In this document: one piece after another, positions 49,382 to 58,084 of the stretch
Layout of the letters: the number at the start of each line of letters is the position of its first letter
How positions within the stretch are numbered: position 1 is the stretch's first letter
From: Halopseudomonas bauzanensis
Lineage (GTDB): Bacteria; Pseudomonadota; Gammaproteobacteria; Pseudomonadales; Pseudomonadaceae
Length of the DNA: 64,000 nt
Reading direction: 5' to 3'
Assembly (NCBI RefSeq): GCF_900114735.1
Contig: NZ_FOUA01000004.1
Coordinates: 186,001 to 250,000, forward strand
Notes under the pieces: generated by a model
Databases searched by the model: none
Seen by the model: the letters and a program-made list of their open reading frames with translations, nothing else
What the model was told of the DNA's origin: nothing
Made by a program: the position numbers and the translations under genes

Positions 49382-50386
49382 TTGACGAATAACACGGCTC
49401 GCCGGCTGAAAATCGGCTATGTTCCTGGGCATGCGGAGGGCAACGCCTACGTACAACGCACCCAGGAGGCACTGGCCGAACTGGGTCAGGTTTATCCATT
49501 GTCGCCTTCCACCAAATCCCTGTGGCGGCTACTGAAGTTTCGCCCCGGCTTCTTCGACGTGATCATCGTCAACTGGCTGGAATACAAGATCGCCAACCCG
49601 GCTACCGGCAGGCCCTCCTGGGCCGGTGTGCTGGCGTATTTCATGCAGATTCTCTCCTTCCGGATATTCTGCCGAAGACTGATCTACCTGCGTCACAATA
49701 CCTATCCGCACCACGCCCGCAGTCGGTCCGCCAACACCCTGACCCGAATAATTGATCTATCCGAGCACTTTTACTCCACGACCGCCACCCACAGTGGCCA
49801 CTTCACCGACAAGTACTACGTTCCCCATCCGCTCTATCAGGAGCACCCCCTGGCGACCAAAGGCGACCATTTCATCGTTTTCGGACGAGTCATGCCCTAC
49901 AAGAACATTGAACAACTGATCCGCCACTTCCCCGCTGATGAACAACTGATCATCGCCGGCCCCTGCGATGACCCACCCTACTTTCGCAAACTTCAGACAA
50001 TCGCCGAAGGCAAGAACATCGAATTCATTTCCCGTTTCCTATCGGAAGACGAGGCCCAACACCTGGTGGGCACCGCGCGCGGCCTGATTCTGTCTCATGC
50101 CGATAACGACATGATCGTCAGCGGCAGTTTCTTCTACGCATTGAGTCTTGGCACACCGGTCATCGCCGTAAAGACGCCGTTCTTCAACTGGGTACAGCGC
50201 GAACTGGACGTGGAAGGACTGACCGTTGTCGATGAGGTCGAATCCATCGGCTTGGCACTCAAACAACAAGTCCATCTGCCGGCCGAAACGATCCTCAGAT
50301 CAGCAAGAAAATACTTCTCCTTGGCGACCGTCACCACCTGCTGGGATGCGTTGTTTGCTCAGCTTCAACTCCAGGACCCGACCTGA
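49382..50386 (+). CDS. Glycosyltransferase, GT-B type
   Basis: A 334-residue probable glycosyltransferase. The N-terminus is LKIGYVPGHAEGNAYVQRTQEALAEL, with FFDVIIVNWLEYKI and an amphipathic membrane-binding stretch (YFMQILSFRIFCRRLIYLRHN). The C-terminal donor domain has FIVFGRVMPYKNIEQLIRHFP, ARGLILSHADNDMIVSGSFFYALSLGTPVIAVKTPFF. The size and place suit a glucuronosyl- or late-acting transferase, but this is a guess. The start is probably TTG at 49382: AAGGAG lies 6 bases upstream, while the ATG at 49286 has no site and adds 32 unusual residues. Confidence 0.8.
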   Translation: MTNNTARRLKIGYVPGHAEGNAYVQRTQEALAELGQVYPLSPSTKSLWRLLKFRPGFFDVIIVNWLEYKIANPATGRPSWAGVLAYFMQILSFRIFCRRLIYLRHNTYPHHARSRSANTLTRIIDLSEHFYSTTATHSGHFTDKYYVPHPLYQEHPLATKGDHFIVFGRVMPYKNIEQLIRHFPADEQLIIAGPCDDPPYFRKLQTIAEGKNIEFISRFLSEDEAQHLVGTARGLILSHADNDMIVSGSFFYALSLGTPVIAVKTPFFNWVQRELDVEGLTVVDEVESIGLALKQQVHLPAETILRSARKYFSLATVTTCWDALFAQLQLQDPT

Positions 50387-50497
50387 GCCATATCCACCCG
50401 AACTGCCGAACGGACTCCGCACTCCGAGCGCCCGACGCTTCCCCCGGCTCGGAATCTGCGGGAAATCACATAACGACGCAATTGGAATGTACTCAAT

Positions 50498-51913
50498 ATG
50501 TTGAACAACCAAGACGGCATCATTCGCTCCAATGAACCTGTACTCGCAGTAATTCAGCGCTGGCTGGATCTGGGGGTCATTTGTGTGGCCCTCTTGTTGG
50601 TGATGATGTGGCGGGACATTCCCGGATCGCCTCAGCATATGCTCAGTCTGCTGGTCACGCTTTTTCTGTTCTATCTGCTCAACGATGTCAGCCAGTTGTA
50701 CGGATCCTGGCGGGGTGAGCAGACCTTCCGTGAGCATCGGCGCGTGGCAGGAAACTGGGGCGCGGCTTTTGTCGGCATGTTCATCATTGATTATTTCCTG
50801 CTGCACAATGATCTGCTCACCGACCGCGACCGAGTCTACTGGTTCGCTGCAGGGTTACTCATCCTCAGTGGCTATCGCATCGCCCTGCGCCAGACGATGC
50901 GCACCTTGCGCGCAAATGGTTACAACACCCGTACGGTCGCCATCGTGGGTGCGGGCTCGCTGGGCCGGCGGCTTGCCAGCAATATCGTTGACAATCCCTG
51001 GATGGGGCTTGATCTGCTCGGGTTCTATGATGATGAGGCCAGTGATGCGATCTACCTGCACAGAATACAGGGCTTCGTGCCTGTACGCGGCGATCACCAG
51101 GCGCTCATCGACGGTGCGCGCGCGGGTTACATCGACAAGGTTTACATCACCTTGCCGATGGGGGCGGAAGAACGCATCAAATGGCTGCTTGATCAGCTCA
51201 GCGACAGCACCGCATCGGTCTACCTGATCCCGAATGTGTTTATCGTCGATCTGCTGCATGCGCGCAGCGAATCCATCAACGGTCTGCCCAGCATCAGCAT
51301 CTTCGACTCACCGATGGATGGCGCCAGCCGACTGGTCAAACGCATTGAGGACATTGTTCTGTCGCTGATCATCCTGGCGCTTATTGCCGTACCCATGTTG
51401 ATCATCGCCTTGGGGGTGCGCCTCACCTCCCGGGGCCCAGCGCTGTTCCGGCAGAAACGCTACGGCATGGATGGCAGACCGATCGAGGTCTGGAAATTCC
51501 GCAGCATGACCGTGATGGAAAATGGTGACACCGTTACCCAAGCCAAGCGCAACGACGCCCGCATCACCCCATTCGGTGCATTCTTGCGGCGCACCTCCCT
51601 CGACGAACTTCCCCAGTTCCTCAATGTGCTGCGCGGCGACATGTCCATTGTCGGTCCCCGCCCCCACGCGATTGCCCACAACGAGGAATATCGCAAGCTC
51701 ATCAGCGGTTATATGCTGCGCCACAAGGTCAAACCGGGTATCACCGGCTGGGCTCAGATAAACGGCTGGCGTGGCGAAACTGACACCCTCGACAAAATGC
51801 AGAAACGCATCGAATACGACCTCAACTACATTCGCCGCTGGTCCCTCTGGCTCGATCTCAAAATCGTGTTTCTTACCGTATTCAAGGGATTCCTGAACAA
51901 GAATGCCTATTAA
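50498..51913 (+). CDS. Undecaprenyl-phosphate sugar-1-phosphate transferase (WcaJ-type)
   Basis: A 471-residue polyprenyl-phosphate hexose-1-phosphate transferase that starts each repeat unit. Four N-terminal helices (about residues 20-130) are followed by a Rossmann-like domain (VAIVGAGSLGRRLASNIVDNP). The catalytic C-terminus begins with helix VLSLIILALIAVPMLIIALGV and has FRQKRYGMDGRPIEVWKFRSM and LRRTSLDELPQFLNVLRGDMSIVGPRPHA. The full five-helix WcaJ/GumD layout favours glucose-1-phosphate. It is unusual that the initiating enzyme is the last gene, about 15 kb from the leader. It is convergent with dsdA (14-base gap); no terminator is evident. Confidence 0.92.
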   Translation: MLNNQDGIIRSNEPVLAVIQRWLDLGVICVALLLVMMWRDIPGSPQHMLSLLVTLFLFYLLNDVSQLYGSWRGEQTFREHRRVAGNWGAAFVGMFIIDYFLLHNDLLTDRDRVYWFAAGLLILSGYRIALRQTMRTLRANGYNTRTVAIVGAGSLGRRLASNIVDNPWMGLDLLGFYDDEASDAIYLHRIQGFVPVRGDHQALIDGARAGYIDKVYITLPMGAEERIKWLLDQLSDSTASVYLIPNVFIVDLLHARSESINGLPSISIFDSPMDGASRLVKRIEDIVLSLIILALIAVPMLIIALGVRLTSRGPALFRQKRYGMDGRPIEVWKFRSMTVMENGDTVTQAKRNDARITPFGAFLRRTSLDELPQFLNVLRGDMSIVGPRPHAIAHNEEYRKLISGYMLRHKVKPGITGWAQINGWRGETDTLDKMQKRIEYDLNYIRRWSLWLDLKIVFLTVFKGFLNKNAY

Positions 51914-51927
51914 CCTCAGCTCCTCCC

Positions 51928-53286
51928 CTATACCCTTTGTTTCAAAGCATCTTTCCCTTTAGCCACATACGCCCCCATCTCGTCATCCGGCACCATACTG
52001 CCACCGGTGGCCCAAGCCAGGTGGGTAGCGTTCTTCAGCCGATCAGGTGTCAGCTGGAGACGTTGCCGATAGGCTTCGTTTTCGGCGGCAAGCACACGCG
52101 CCACACCCGGGACCCCGGCCAGTGCGGAAGGCTCCAGCAGGACGTTCTCCAGTTGCTCCAGCAACGCGAGCAAGGCATAAAGCTCTTCATCCCGGATCGT
52201 GTAATAGCCGTCAATGAGCCGCTGCATCGCCTTTCCGACGAAGCCGGACGGCCGCCCTACGGCCAGACCATCAGCGGCAGTGACGTTGTCGATGCCGAAA
52301 TCCTGCACCGCAACTTCATCATGCAAGCCGGTATATACGCCCAGCAGCATGCAGGGCGAGTGTGTGGGTTCGGCGAAGATACAGTGAACGGCATCACCGA
52401 ACATCAGCTTCAAACCGAAAGCTACCCCACCCGGTCCTCCACCAACGCCACAGGGTAGATAGACAAACAGCGGGTGGTCAGCATCCACCACTACACCCGC
52501 TTCCTCCAGTTGGGGTTTCAGCCGCACTGCGGCGACAGCATAGCCAAGAAACAGGCTGGTGGAATTCTCATCATCAATGAAATGGCAACCTGGATCTGCG
52601 TCAGCCTGCTTTCTGCCTTCTGCCACAGCGACGCTGAAATCCGCCTCATACTCCACCACCGTCACGCCGTGGCCACGCAGCTTCTCTTTCTTCCATTCCC
52701 GTGCGTCAGCCGACATATGCACGGTCACGTCAAACCCCAGGGTCGCGCTCATGATGCCGATCGATAATCCCAGATTCCCGGTGGAGCCTACCGCGATACG
52801 GTGCTGGCGGAAGAATGACCGAAAAGCATCGCTATCGAGCCTTGCGTAGTTATCATCAAGGCTCAGTAGCCCTGCGTTCAGTGCCAGGTCCTCCGCATGC
52901 TTGAGCACTTCATATATTCCACCGCGCGCCTTGATCGAGCCGGAGATAGGCAGATGGCTGTCAAGTTTCAGCCAGAGCTGGCCTGGCAGCGGCAGGCCGT
53001 AACGCTCACCAAGCGCCTCCTGCAACCGAGGTACGAGCTGGATAGGAGACTCGATGATCCCGCCTGCCTCCTCGGTCTGTGGAAATACCCGACGAATATA
53101 GGGTGCGAAGCGGGTCAATCGAGCACTCGCGCCCTGCACGTCTTCCCAAGTAAGCCCCACATCCGGTAATGCGATGTCCGCCGGTTGGACGGCCGGATTG
53201 AACCATGCCGTTTCCTTCAATGCCACGAGGTCCTGAACCAGCGGGTGGCCTTGCAACCAGTGGTCAATTGAAATGCCGGTGCTCAT
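51928..53286 (-). CDS. dsdA: D-serine ammonia-lyase
   Basis: A 452-residue PLP enzyme converting D-serine to pyruvate and ammonia. The PLP-binding Lys lies in [18 protein letters not shown] (about residue 118-120). Other DsdA signatures are [75 protein letters not shown] and [16 protein letters not shown]. Length equals the family norm. Neither a dsdC regulator nor a dsdX permease is adjacent. It may serve simple detoxification or use of D-serine, and also yields pyruvate. Confidence 0.95.
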   Translation of the reverse strand: MSTGISIDHWLQGHPLVQDLVALKETAWFNPAVQPADIALPDVGLTWEDVQGASARLTRFAPYIRRVFPQTEEAGGIIESPIQLVPRLQEALGERYGLPLPGQLWLKLDSHLPISGSIKARGGIYEVLKHAEDLALNAGLLSLDDNYARLDSDAFRSFFRQHRIAVGSTGNLGLSIGIMSATLGFDVTVHMSADAREWKKEKLRGHGVTVVEYEADFSVAVAEGRKQADADPGCHFIDDENSTSLFLGYAVAAVRLKPQLEEAGVVVDADHPLFVYLPCGVGGGPGGVAFGLKLMFGDAVHCIFAEPTHSPCMLLGVYTGLHDEVAVQDFGIDNVTAADGLAVGRPSGFVGKAMQRLIDGYYTIRDEELYALLALLEQLENVLLEPSALAGVPGVARVLAAENEAYRQRLQLTPDRLKNATHLAWATGGSMVPDDEMGAYVAKGKDALKQRV

Positions 53287-53401
53287 ATTGGTTCCTCATT
53301 CGGTGGGTAATAGTCTCTCCGTATCGCATGAAGTGTATCAGCCGACGAGGCGTCCTGCGGATGCCAGTCGTAACGAGCGCCCCCAGACCGGCTGCGAGCA
53401 C

Positions 53402-53428
53402 AAAAAAGGGGCATCCGAAGATGCCCCT
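53402..53428 (-). terminator. Intrinsic terminator of the DUF1302-DUF1329 operon
   Basis: On the minus strand a perfect 8-bp stem GGGGCATC/GATGCCCC with the stable TTCG loop is followed by TTTTTTG. It lies 30 bases after the DUF1329 stop. Confidence 0.93.
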
Positions 53429-53457
53429 TAAACCCAAACGTCCAGCGAACTTACTAA

Positions 53458-54834
53458 TCAGCGCACGCCGGAAGCCCTCAACGCAGCCGGTGTGAACTGG
53501 TTGTAGGTCGGAGGCGTACCGCCATACTGCGGGGCAGAGTTTTCTTCGGTGTACATGCCCAGGGCGATATAGCGACCGGCCAGCAGATCGTACAGAGTTT
53601 CCAGGGTGTAACCCGGGATCTTGTGCTTGTAGTTGAAGGCAATATGACCCTCACCTACGCGCCACAAAGTGCCACGACCGTCGTAGTGGTCCGCCAGGCC
53701 GATCTGCCAGGAGTCCTCGTCAACGAAGAAGTTACGCTGCGCATAGATATGCCGCTGCCCCTGCTTCACGTCACCCTGAACTTCCCATACGCGGTGCAAC
53801 TCGAAACGCGTATGCTCCGGATTCACGTGACCGGCCTTCAATACATCACTGTATTTCAGATCGGGATCGGACAGCCTGCCGGAGTTATACGGCAAGTAGA
53901 TTTCCTTCTTGCCGACCAACTTCCAGTTGTAGCGATCAGGCGCACCGTTGTACATGGAGAAGTTATCCGATGTACGCATACCGTCCGATGCAGTACCCGG
54001 GCCGTCGTAGGCCACCTGCGGCGCACGGCGCACACGGCGTTGACCGGCGTTGTATACCCAAGCCATACGTGGCTCTTTCAGCTGATCGAGACTATCGTGT
54101 ACCAGCAGCACGTTACCGGCGAGTCGTGCCGGCGCATTCACCCGCTGCTTGAAGAACAGCAAAGTGTTAGGCATGGACGTCGCGTCGATATCGGGCATCA
54201 GGTTTGGATAGCCGACTTCTTCTTCCAGCTTGATCAGTGTGTAAGAACCATTGGTCTGCGGCATGGCCTGCATGTACCAGCGATGCACGTTGAGACGGTA
54301 GCGCGTCATGTGGTTCCAGATGACTTCGGCGCCCGACTTGGGAACCGGGAATACGAAGGAAGCACCGGGAGTGACGTTCTCGACACCATCTCCACCGTTG
54401 ACCAGCTTGGCCTGGCCGGCAGTCCGCTTGACCTGATCATAGAGCTCTTGCGGATAGCCAATGCTACGGTGAGTCTGATAAACCGGCATACGGAAAGTTT
54501 CTGGATAGCGCTCGAACATTGCTACCTGGCCCGGCGTCAGATTCTCCTTATATTGCTGGTAGTTCTGCGCAGTAATTACAAACTCAGGCTGTTCGCTCTT
54601 GTACGGGTTCTCCAGAAAATTGTTAGCTAAGTCCTGTCCCGCATTGGTAGGCAAACCGCCGGTCCACTCGGGAATGGTACCTGCCGCATTACCAGCCTTC
54701 TCCGCCCCGATGGGCGTCAAGGTGGTACCCAATTGATCGATTTCAGACTGGGTAAGGTTTTGTGCCGCAATACTGGTGGCAATCAAGCTGAGGGCCAGAC
54801 CGCAGGCACCGATTATTGTTTTCTGCATATGCAT
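53458..54834 (-). CDS. DUF1329 exported protein
   Basis: A 458-residue protein with a signal peptide (MHMQKTIIGACGLALSLIATSIAAQ) and the DUF1329 (LolB/LppX-like fold) body: LTPIGAEKAGNAAGTIPEWTGG, YPETFRMPVYQTHRSIGYP, NHMTRYRLNVHRW, RMAWVYNAGQRRVRRAPQVAYDGPG, GAPDRYNWKLVGKKEIYLPYNSGRL, HRVWEVQGDVKQGQRHIYAQRNFFVDEDSWQIGLADHYDGRG. It is almost always paired with DUF1302, as here (18-base gap). The pair is linked to hydrophobic-compound or lipid handling, often with RND (MMPL) exporters, but no MMPL gene is here. GGAG lies 6 bases upstream of the ATG. Confidence 0.93.
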   Translation of the reverse strand: MHMQKTIIGACGLALSLIATSIAAQNLTQSEIDQLGTTLTPIGAEKAGNAAGTIPEWTGGLPTNAGQDLANNFLENPYKSEQPEFVITAQNYQQYKENLTPGQVAMFERYPETFRMPVYQTHRSIGYPQELYDQVKRTAGQAKLVNGGDGVENVTPGASFVFPVPKSGAEVIWNHMTRYRLNVHRWYMQAMPQTNGSYTLIKLEEEVGYPNLMPDIDATSMPNTLLFFKQRVNAPARLAGNVLLVHDSLDQLKEPRMAWVYNAGQRRVRRAPQVAYDGPGTASDGMRTSDNFSMYNGAPDRYNWKLVGKKEIYLPYNSGRLSDPDLKYSDVLKAGHVNPEHTRFELHRVWEVQGDVKQGQRHIYAQRNFFVDEDSWQIGLADHYDGRGTLWRVGEGHIAFNYKHKIPGYTLETLYDLLAGRYIALGMYTEENSAPQYGGTPPTYNQFTPAALRASGVR

Positions 54835-54852
54835 TTTTTTCTCCTAGCCTGC

Positions 54853-56712
54853 TTAGAAACTTACGCCGAAGCTGACAGCGGCAAAATCGCGATCAACCAA
54901 GGTGTTGTACTTGCCATCAAAGAAGTTGGTGTAGCTGAGACTGGCGTTGTACTTGTTGGCGTAGTCGGCATTCACCCCAACGCTGATCGACTTGGCGTTT
55001 TCGGTGAAGTTGGGGCTGTAACCCTCAACGTCATGTGACCAGGCGATGTTCGGAGTTAAGTTGATACCGGCGATTACGTTGCTGTAATCCAGAGACGCGC
55101 GCAGACGATAGCCCCAAGAGAAGTCAGTGAAGAAGCCATCGTTTTCACACCAGCTACCTGCTCTTGGAGAAGTGTCAGCTGCAGGGGGCGAGGGGTTGGA
55201 GGAACATTGCCCAGCTGTCACCCCACCTCCGTCAGTATCCTGCCATGGGCTTTGACCAAACAACGAATCGCGGCCAAATCGCGGGCCGTTGCCTCCAATA
55301 CCGCCAATATGGTTGGCACCGACCTCACCGATTAACGCTAGGCGGCTGGCCCCAAAGATGCGATCAATAAAGTGCACCGCGCTCATGGAAGCTTGCCAGA
55401 AATCCTTGCGCTCGTACCCTTGAATGTAATCACCTGCTGCCCAAGGGCCGCCTCGGTGGGTGTTATCACCCGGCGCGACAAAGTCAGACAGCGCAGCACG
55501 GCTCATGTCACCACTGTTGATCTGGATAGGCATGTTCGGCCGGTAACTCAGCTCACCCGCTACCGAGACCCCACCGATGTCGGTCCCAAAACTCACACCA
55601 TAAAGCCGGATATCTTCCGGGTGTTCAAAGAAGTAGCCTGCAAGCCCTTGAGCACCATCAATACCAGTAACAGCACCAGGGCCCGGGTCGCCTTTAATGT
55701 TTGAATACAACGGGTTACGGCTATGGTAGTTCATTGCATAAAAGCCGAACTCGGTATTATTCAGCTCAGGAACGAACCAGCGGAATGCGACACCGAACTG
55801 GCCACTATCGCTCGCTTCTTTATCCTTTCTTGCTCTGACGATATAGGAGGAATACGTTCCAAGGAGCGGGTGCTGGAACCCGTTTTCCAAAGTTGGATCT
55901 CCCTGTGGTAGATCCTGCCCGACCCAAATCAGACGGTCGTTACAACCACGCCCTACCACATCCGAACTGGAGAAGAACGTACCGCAGTTATCAGCAATGG
56001 TCCCATGCCACTTCAGCTGATAAAACGCCTCCATCGTCAGGTTTTCAGTCAAACCTTGTGACAGATACAACATCTCAACCGGCAGCAGGCCTTCCTTCAG
56101 CTCCGCCCCCGGGCGGCGGAAGGCGGATGCATCGATTGGGTTGATGGAGTTGATACCGTTCTGGATGAAGACGCCCTCACCCCAGCTGACTACCTGGCGA
56201 CCGAGGCGAACGTTGCCGGGGTTATTGCCAATGGCGTAGTTGTGATAGACGAACGCATCCAGCAATTGAATACCGGCACCCTTTTGCAGGGGATGACGAC
56301 CTGAGTCATCGATATCATAGAAGTCCTGGCTGCCGTCTTTGGTTTCGAAATCGTACCAGTAGTTGCCCCGGATGAAGGCGCCGGAGTTACCGTAGCGCAG
56401 TTCCAGATCGTGGGAGCCTTTGAAAATCTTGGAAAACACGTCCCCCTTCTCATAATTCAGACGTCCGTCGTCCGATGTCCGTGCTGCAGCCTCACCACCC
56501 TGGTTTACGCCATTAATTTCGGTAAGCGTATGGATGAAGCGCTTGTCCGGATCGGACATCGACATGCTGGCCCCGATGGAAAGCTGTGAGTCAAACTGCG
56601 CTTCCACCTCACCGATATTGAAAGTGACTGCATTTGCCGAGCCTGTAACACTTGCGAGCCCGATTGCCAGGGGCAATGCGGCCAACGCCCAAGCATGCTT
56701 TGTTTTTGTCAT
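54853..56712 (-). CDS. DUF1302 outer-membrane barrel-like protein, paralogue A
   Basis: A 619-residue protein with a signal peptide (MTKTKHAWALAALPLAIGLASVTGSANA) and a DUF1302 body with porin-like alternation. Landmarks are FNIGEVEAQFDSQLSIGASM, DGRLNYEKGDVFSKIFKGSHDLELRYG, LGRQVVSWGEGVFIQNGINSINPIDASAFRRPGAELKEG and the C-terminal SYTNFFDGKYN...DRDFAAVSFGVSF. It ends in Phe, the usual BAM-recognised barrel end. It is the first gene of the pair with DUF1329. It is closely related to paralogue B at 58085, differing mostly in loops. GGAG lies 8 bases before the ATG. Confidence 0.92.
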   Translation of the reverse strand: MTKTKHAWALAALPLAIGLASVTGSANAVTFNIGEVEAQFDSQLSIGASMSMSDPDKRFIHTLTEINGVNQGGEAAARTSDDGRLNYEKGDVFSKIFKGSHDLELRYGNSGAFIRGNYWYDFETKDGSQDFYDIDDSGRHPLQKGAGIQLLDAFVYHNYAIGNNPGNVRLGRQVVSWGEGVFIQNGINSINPIDASAFRRPGAELKEGLLPVEMLYLSQGLTENLTMEAFYQLKWHGTIADNCGTFFSSSDVVGRGCNDRLIWVGQDLPQGDPTLENGFQHPLLGTYSSYIVRARKDKEASDSGQFGVAFRWFVPELNNTEFGFYAMNYHSRNPLYSNIKGDPGPGAVTGIDGAQGLAGYFFEHPEDIRLYGVSFGTDIGGVSVAGELSYRPNMPIQINSGDMSRAALSDFVAPGDNTHRGGPWAAGDYIQGYERKDFWQASMSAVHFIDRIFGASRLALIGEVGANHIGGIGGNGPRFGRDSLFGQSPWQDTDGGGVTAGQCSSNPSPPAADTSPRAGSWCENDGFFTDFSWGYRLRASLDYSNVIAGINLTPNIAWSHDVEGYSPNFTENAKSISVGVNADYANKYNASLSYTNFFDGKYNTLVDRDFAAVSFGVSF

Positions 56713-56837
56713 TGTGCTGCTCCGTTAGATTGGATCCATACCAACAGGCCTTCGCAGGGCCCGAGGGTCGGTATCAAGTCTGTCACGGCCCGCTGGGCGG
56801 ATTTGTCTGATTCGGACCAATACCTTGGCCCAACGGG

Positions 56838-56856
56838 ACATTCAGCGCATGAATGT
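56838..56856. promoter_or_regulatory. Inverted repeat in the DUF1302/araC intergenic region
   Basis: ACATTCA-GCGCA-TGAATGT, perfect 7-base arms, lies 125 bases upstream of the DUF1302 start and 119 upstream of the divergent AraC-type gene. A second dyad, GTCTGATTCGGAC (56805-56817), lies nearby. Either could be an operator for the AraC-type or another regulator. The rest of the 263-base gap is AT-rich towards araC and has no gene. Confidence 0.45.
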
Positions 56857-56975
56857 GATCAATTTACAGAACGGAATGGTCTGTTGTTTTTTTTTGCACA
56901 ATCGATGGTATTGCTCTATGTTATGTCTCAACGATAGAAATCGTTACAAAATAAAAACAACAAAGAGAATCGGGC

Positions 56976-58028
56976 ATGAACCAGATCCATCCTCCCCTTC
57001 CCTGTGCACGACTGCAGGAACGAGCATTGTGGGCGAAAGGTATTGTCCAGGCATTAGTCCCCTACGGCAGACAGGCACGTGAGCTGCCGGAGGATCTCCG
57101 TCAATACAACGCACCAGATGACATGAGCCTGGCTCATATCAGCCAGACCGACATGAACCGGCTATGGCACGCCGCCGCCACCCTCAGCCGAGATGATTGC
57201 TTCGCCCTGCGTATGGGGCAAGCGTTCTCCAGTCCCACCTCCCAATTGCTGGCCCTTGCCAGTCGCTCCAGTGAGACGGCCAGCGCGGCTGTGCAGCGCC
57301 TGGTGCGTTTTATTCAAGTGTTCAGCACGCAGGTGCAGCTGTATTCGGTGGAAGATGAGTATCATCTGACTGTGTATTTTGAACCCAAGGGAGCTGCGCA
57401 CCCGTTGCAGTTAGAGGCGCTGGTGTCGCGCTGCGTGGCAACCTGGAGAGAATTGGACACCGGGAACCTGCCGCTGATCATGGAGGTGCGTTTGGGCGAT
57501 GAGATGGATAAGCGACGCGACGAATGTGAACACATCCTCGGCACCCGAGTCCGCCTGGGATGCAAGCGAATCGCTGTGCGCCTCAACCGTCGCGCTCTGC
57601 AGGTACCACTGCCGAGCCGCGATGCTTTTCTGCTGAAACGCCTGGATGCGTCTCTGGCGGACATGGTCGAAGACCTGCCCAATGTGGATTTCGCCGAGCA
57701 GGTAAAACAGCGCATCCGGGTCCTGCTGTCTGAACGGGAGGTATCCGAAGATCTGGTGGCCACGCCCTTCAACGTCAGCCCGCGACATCTGCGCCGCAAG
57801 CTCAGTGAGTCCTGCACAACTTATGAGAAGCTGCTGGATGAGGTGCGCATGGAGCTGGCTATCAAGTTGATCCAGGAACACCGCCTCAATCTCGGGCGCA
57901 TCGCCTTCGAACTCGGCTTTCTCGATCCCAGCAGTTTCACCCGTGCCTTCCGCCGCTGGACCGGCATGAGTCCAACCGCCTTCCGCGAGCAGGGCCTTGG
58001 CAAATCCGAAAGCTCGGTACTTGTGTAA
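56976..58028 (+). CDS. AraC-family transcriptional regulator
   Basis: A 350-residue regulator. The N-terminal part (about residues 15-200) matches the 'arabinose-binding' AraC-type ligand domain found in ArgR/OruR-like and lipid-related regulators (WAKGIVQALVPYGRQARELPEDLRQYN; DCFALRMGQAF; LTVYFEP). The C-terminal double helix-turn-helix (about 240-335) shows VSEDLVATPFNVSPRHLRRKLSESCTTYEKLLDEVRMELAIKLI and RIAFELGFLDPSSFTRAFRRWTGMSPTAFR. It lies between two DUF1302 genes, divergent from one and convergent with the other, and is the obvious candidate for controlling them. The ligand is unknown. Confidence 0.9.
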   Translation: MNQIHPPLPCARLQERALWAKGIVQALVPYGRQARELPEDLRQYNAPDDMSLAHISQTDMNRLWHAAATLSRDDCFALRMGQAFSSPTSQLLALASRSSETASAAVQRLVRFIQVFSTQVQLYSVEDEYHLTVYFEPKGAAHPLQLEALVSRCVATWRELDTGNLPLIMEVRLGDEMDKRRDECEHILGTRVRLGCKRIAVRLNRRALQVPLPSRDAFLLKRLDASLADMVEDLPNVDFAEQVKQRIRVLLSEREVSEDLVATPFNVSPRHLRRKLSESCTTYEKLLDEVRMELAIKLIQEHRLNLGRIAFELGFLDPSSFTRAFRRWTGMSPTAFREQGLGKSESSVLV

Positions 58029-58052
58029 AAAAGAGGGCCCCACAGGGCCCTC
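58027..58052 (-). terminator. Intrinsic terminator of DUF1302 paralogue B
   Basis: On the minus strand a perfect 8-bp stem GAGGGCCC/GGGCCCTC with a 4-base loop is followed by TTTTTT. It lies 32 bases past the DUF1302 stop and directly after the convergent AraC gene, whose stop codon abuts the A run. Confidence 0.9.
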
Positions 58053-58084
58053 AAGCCAGATCGCTGCTGCGATCATCCAATGCT

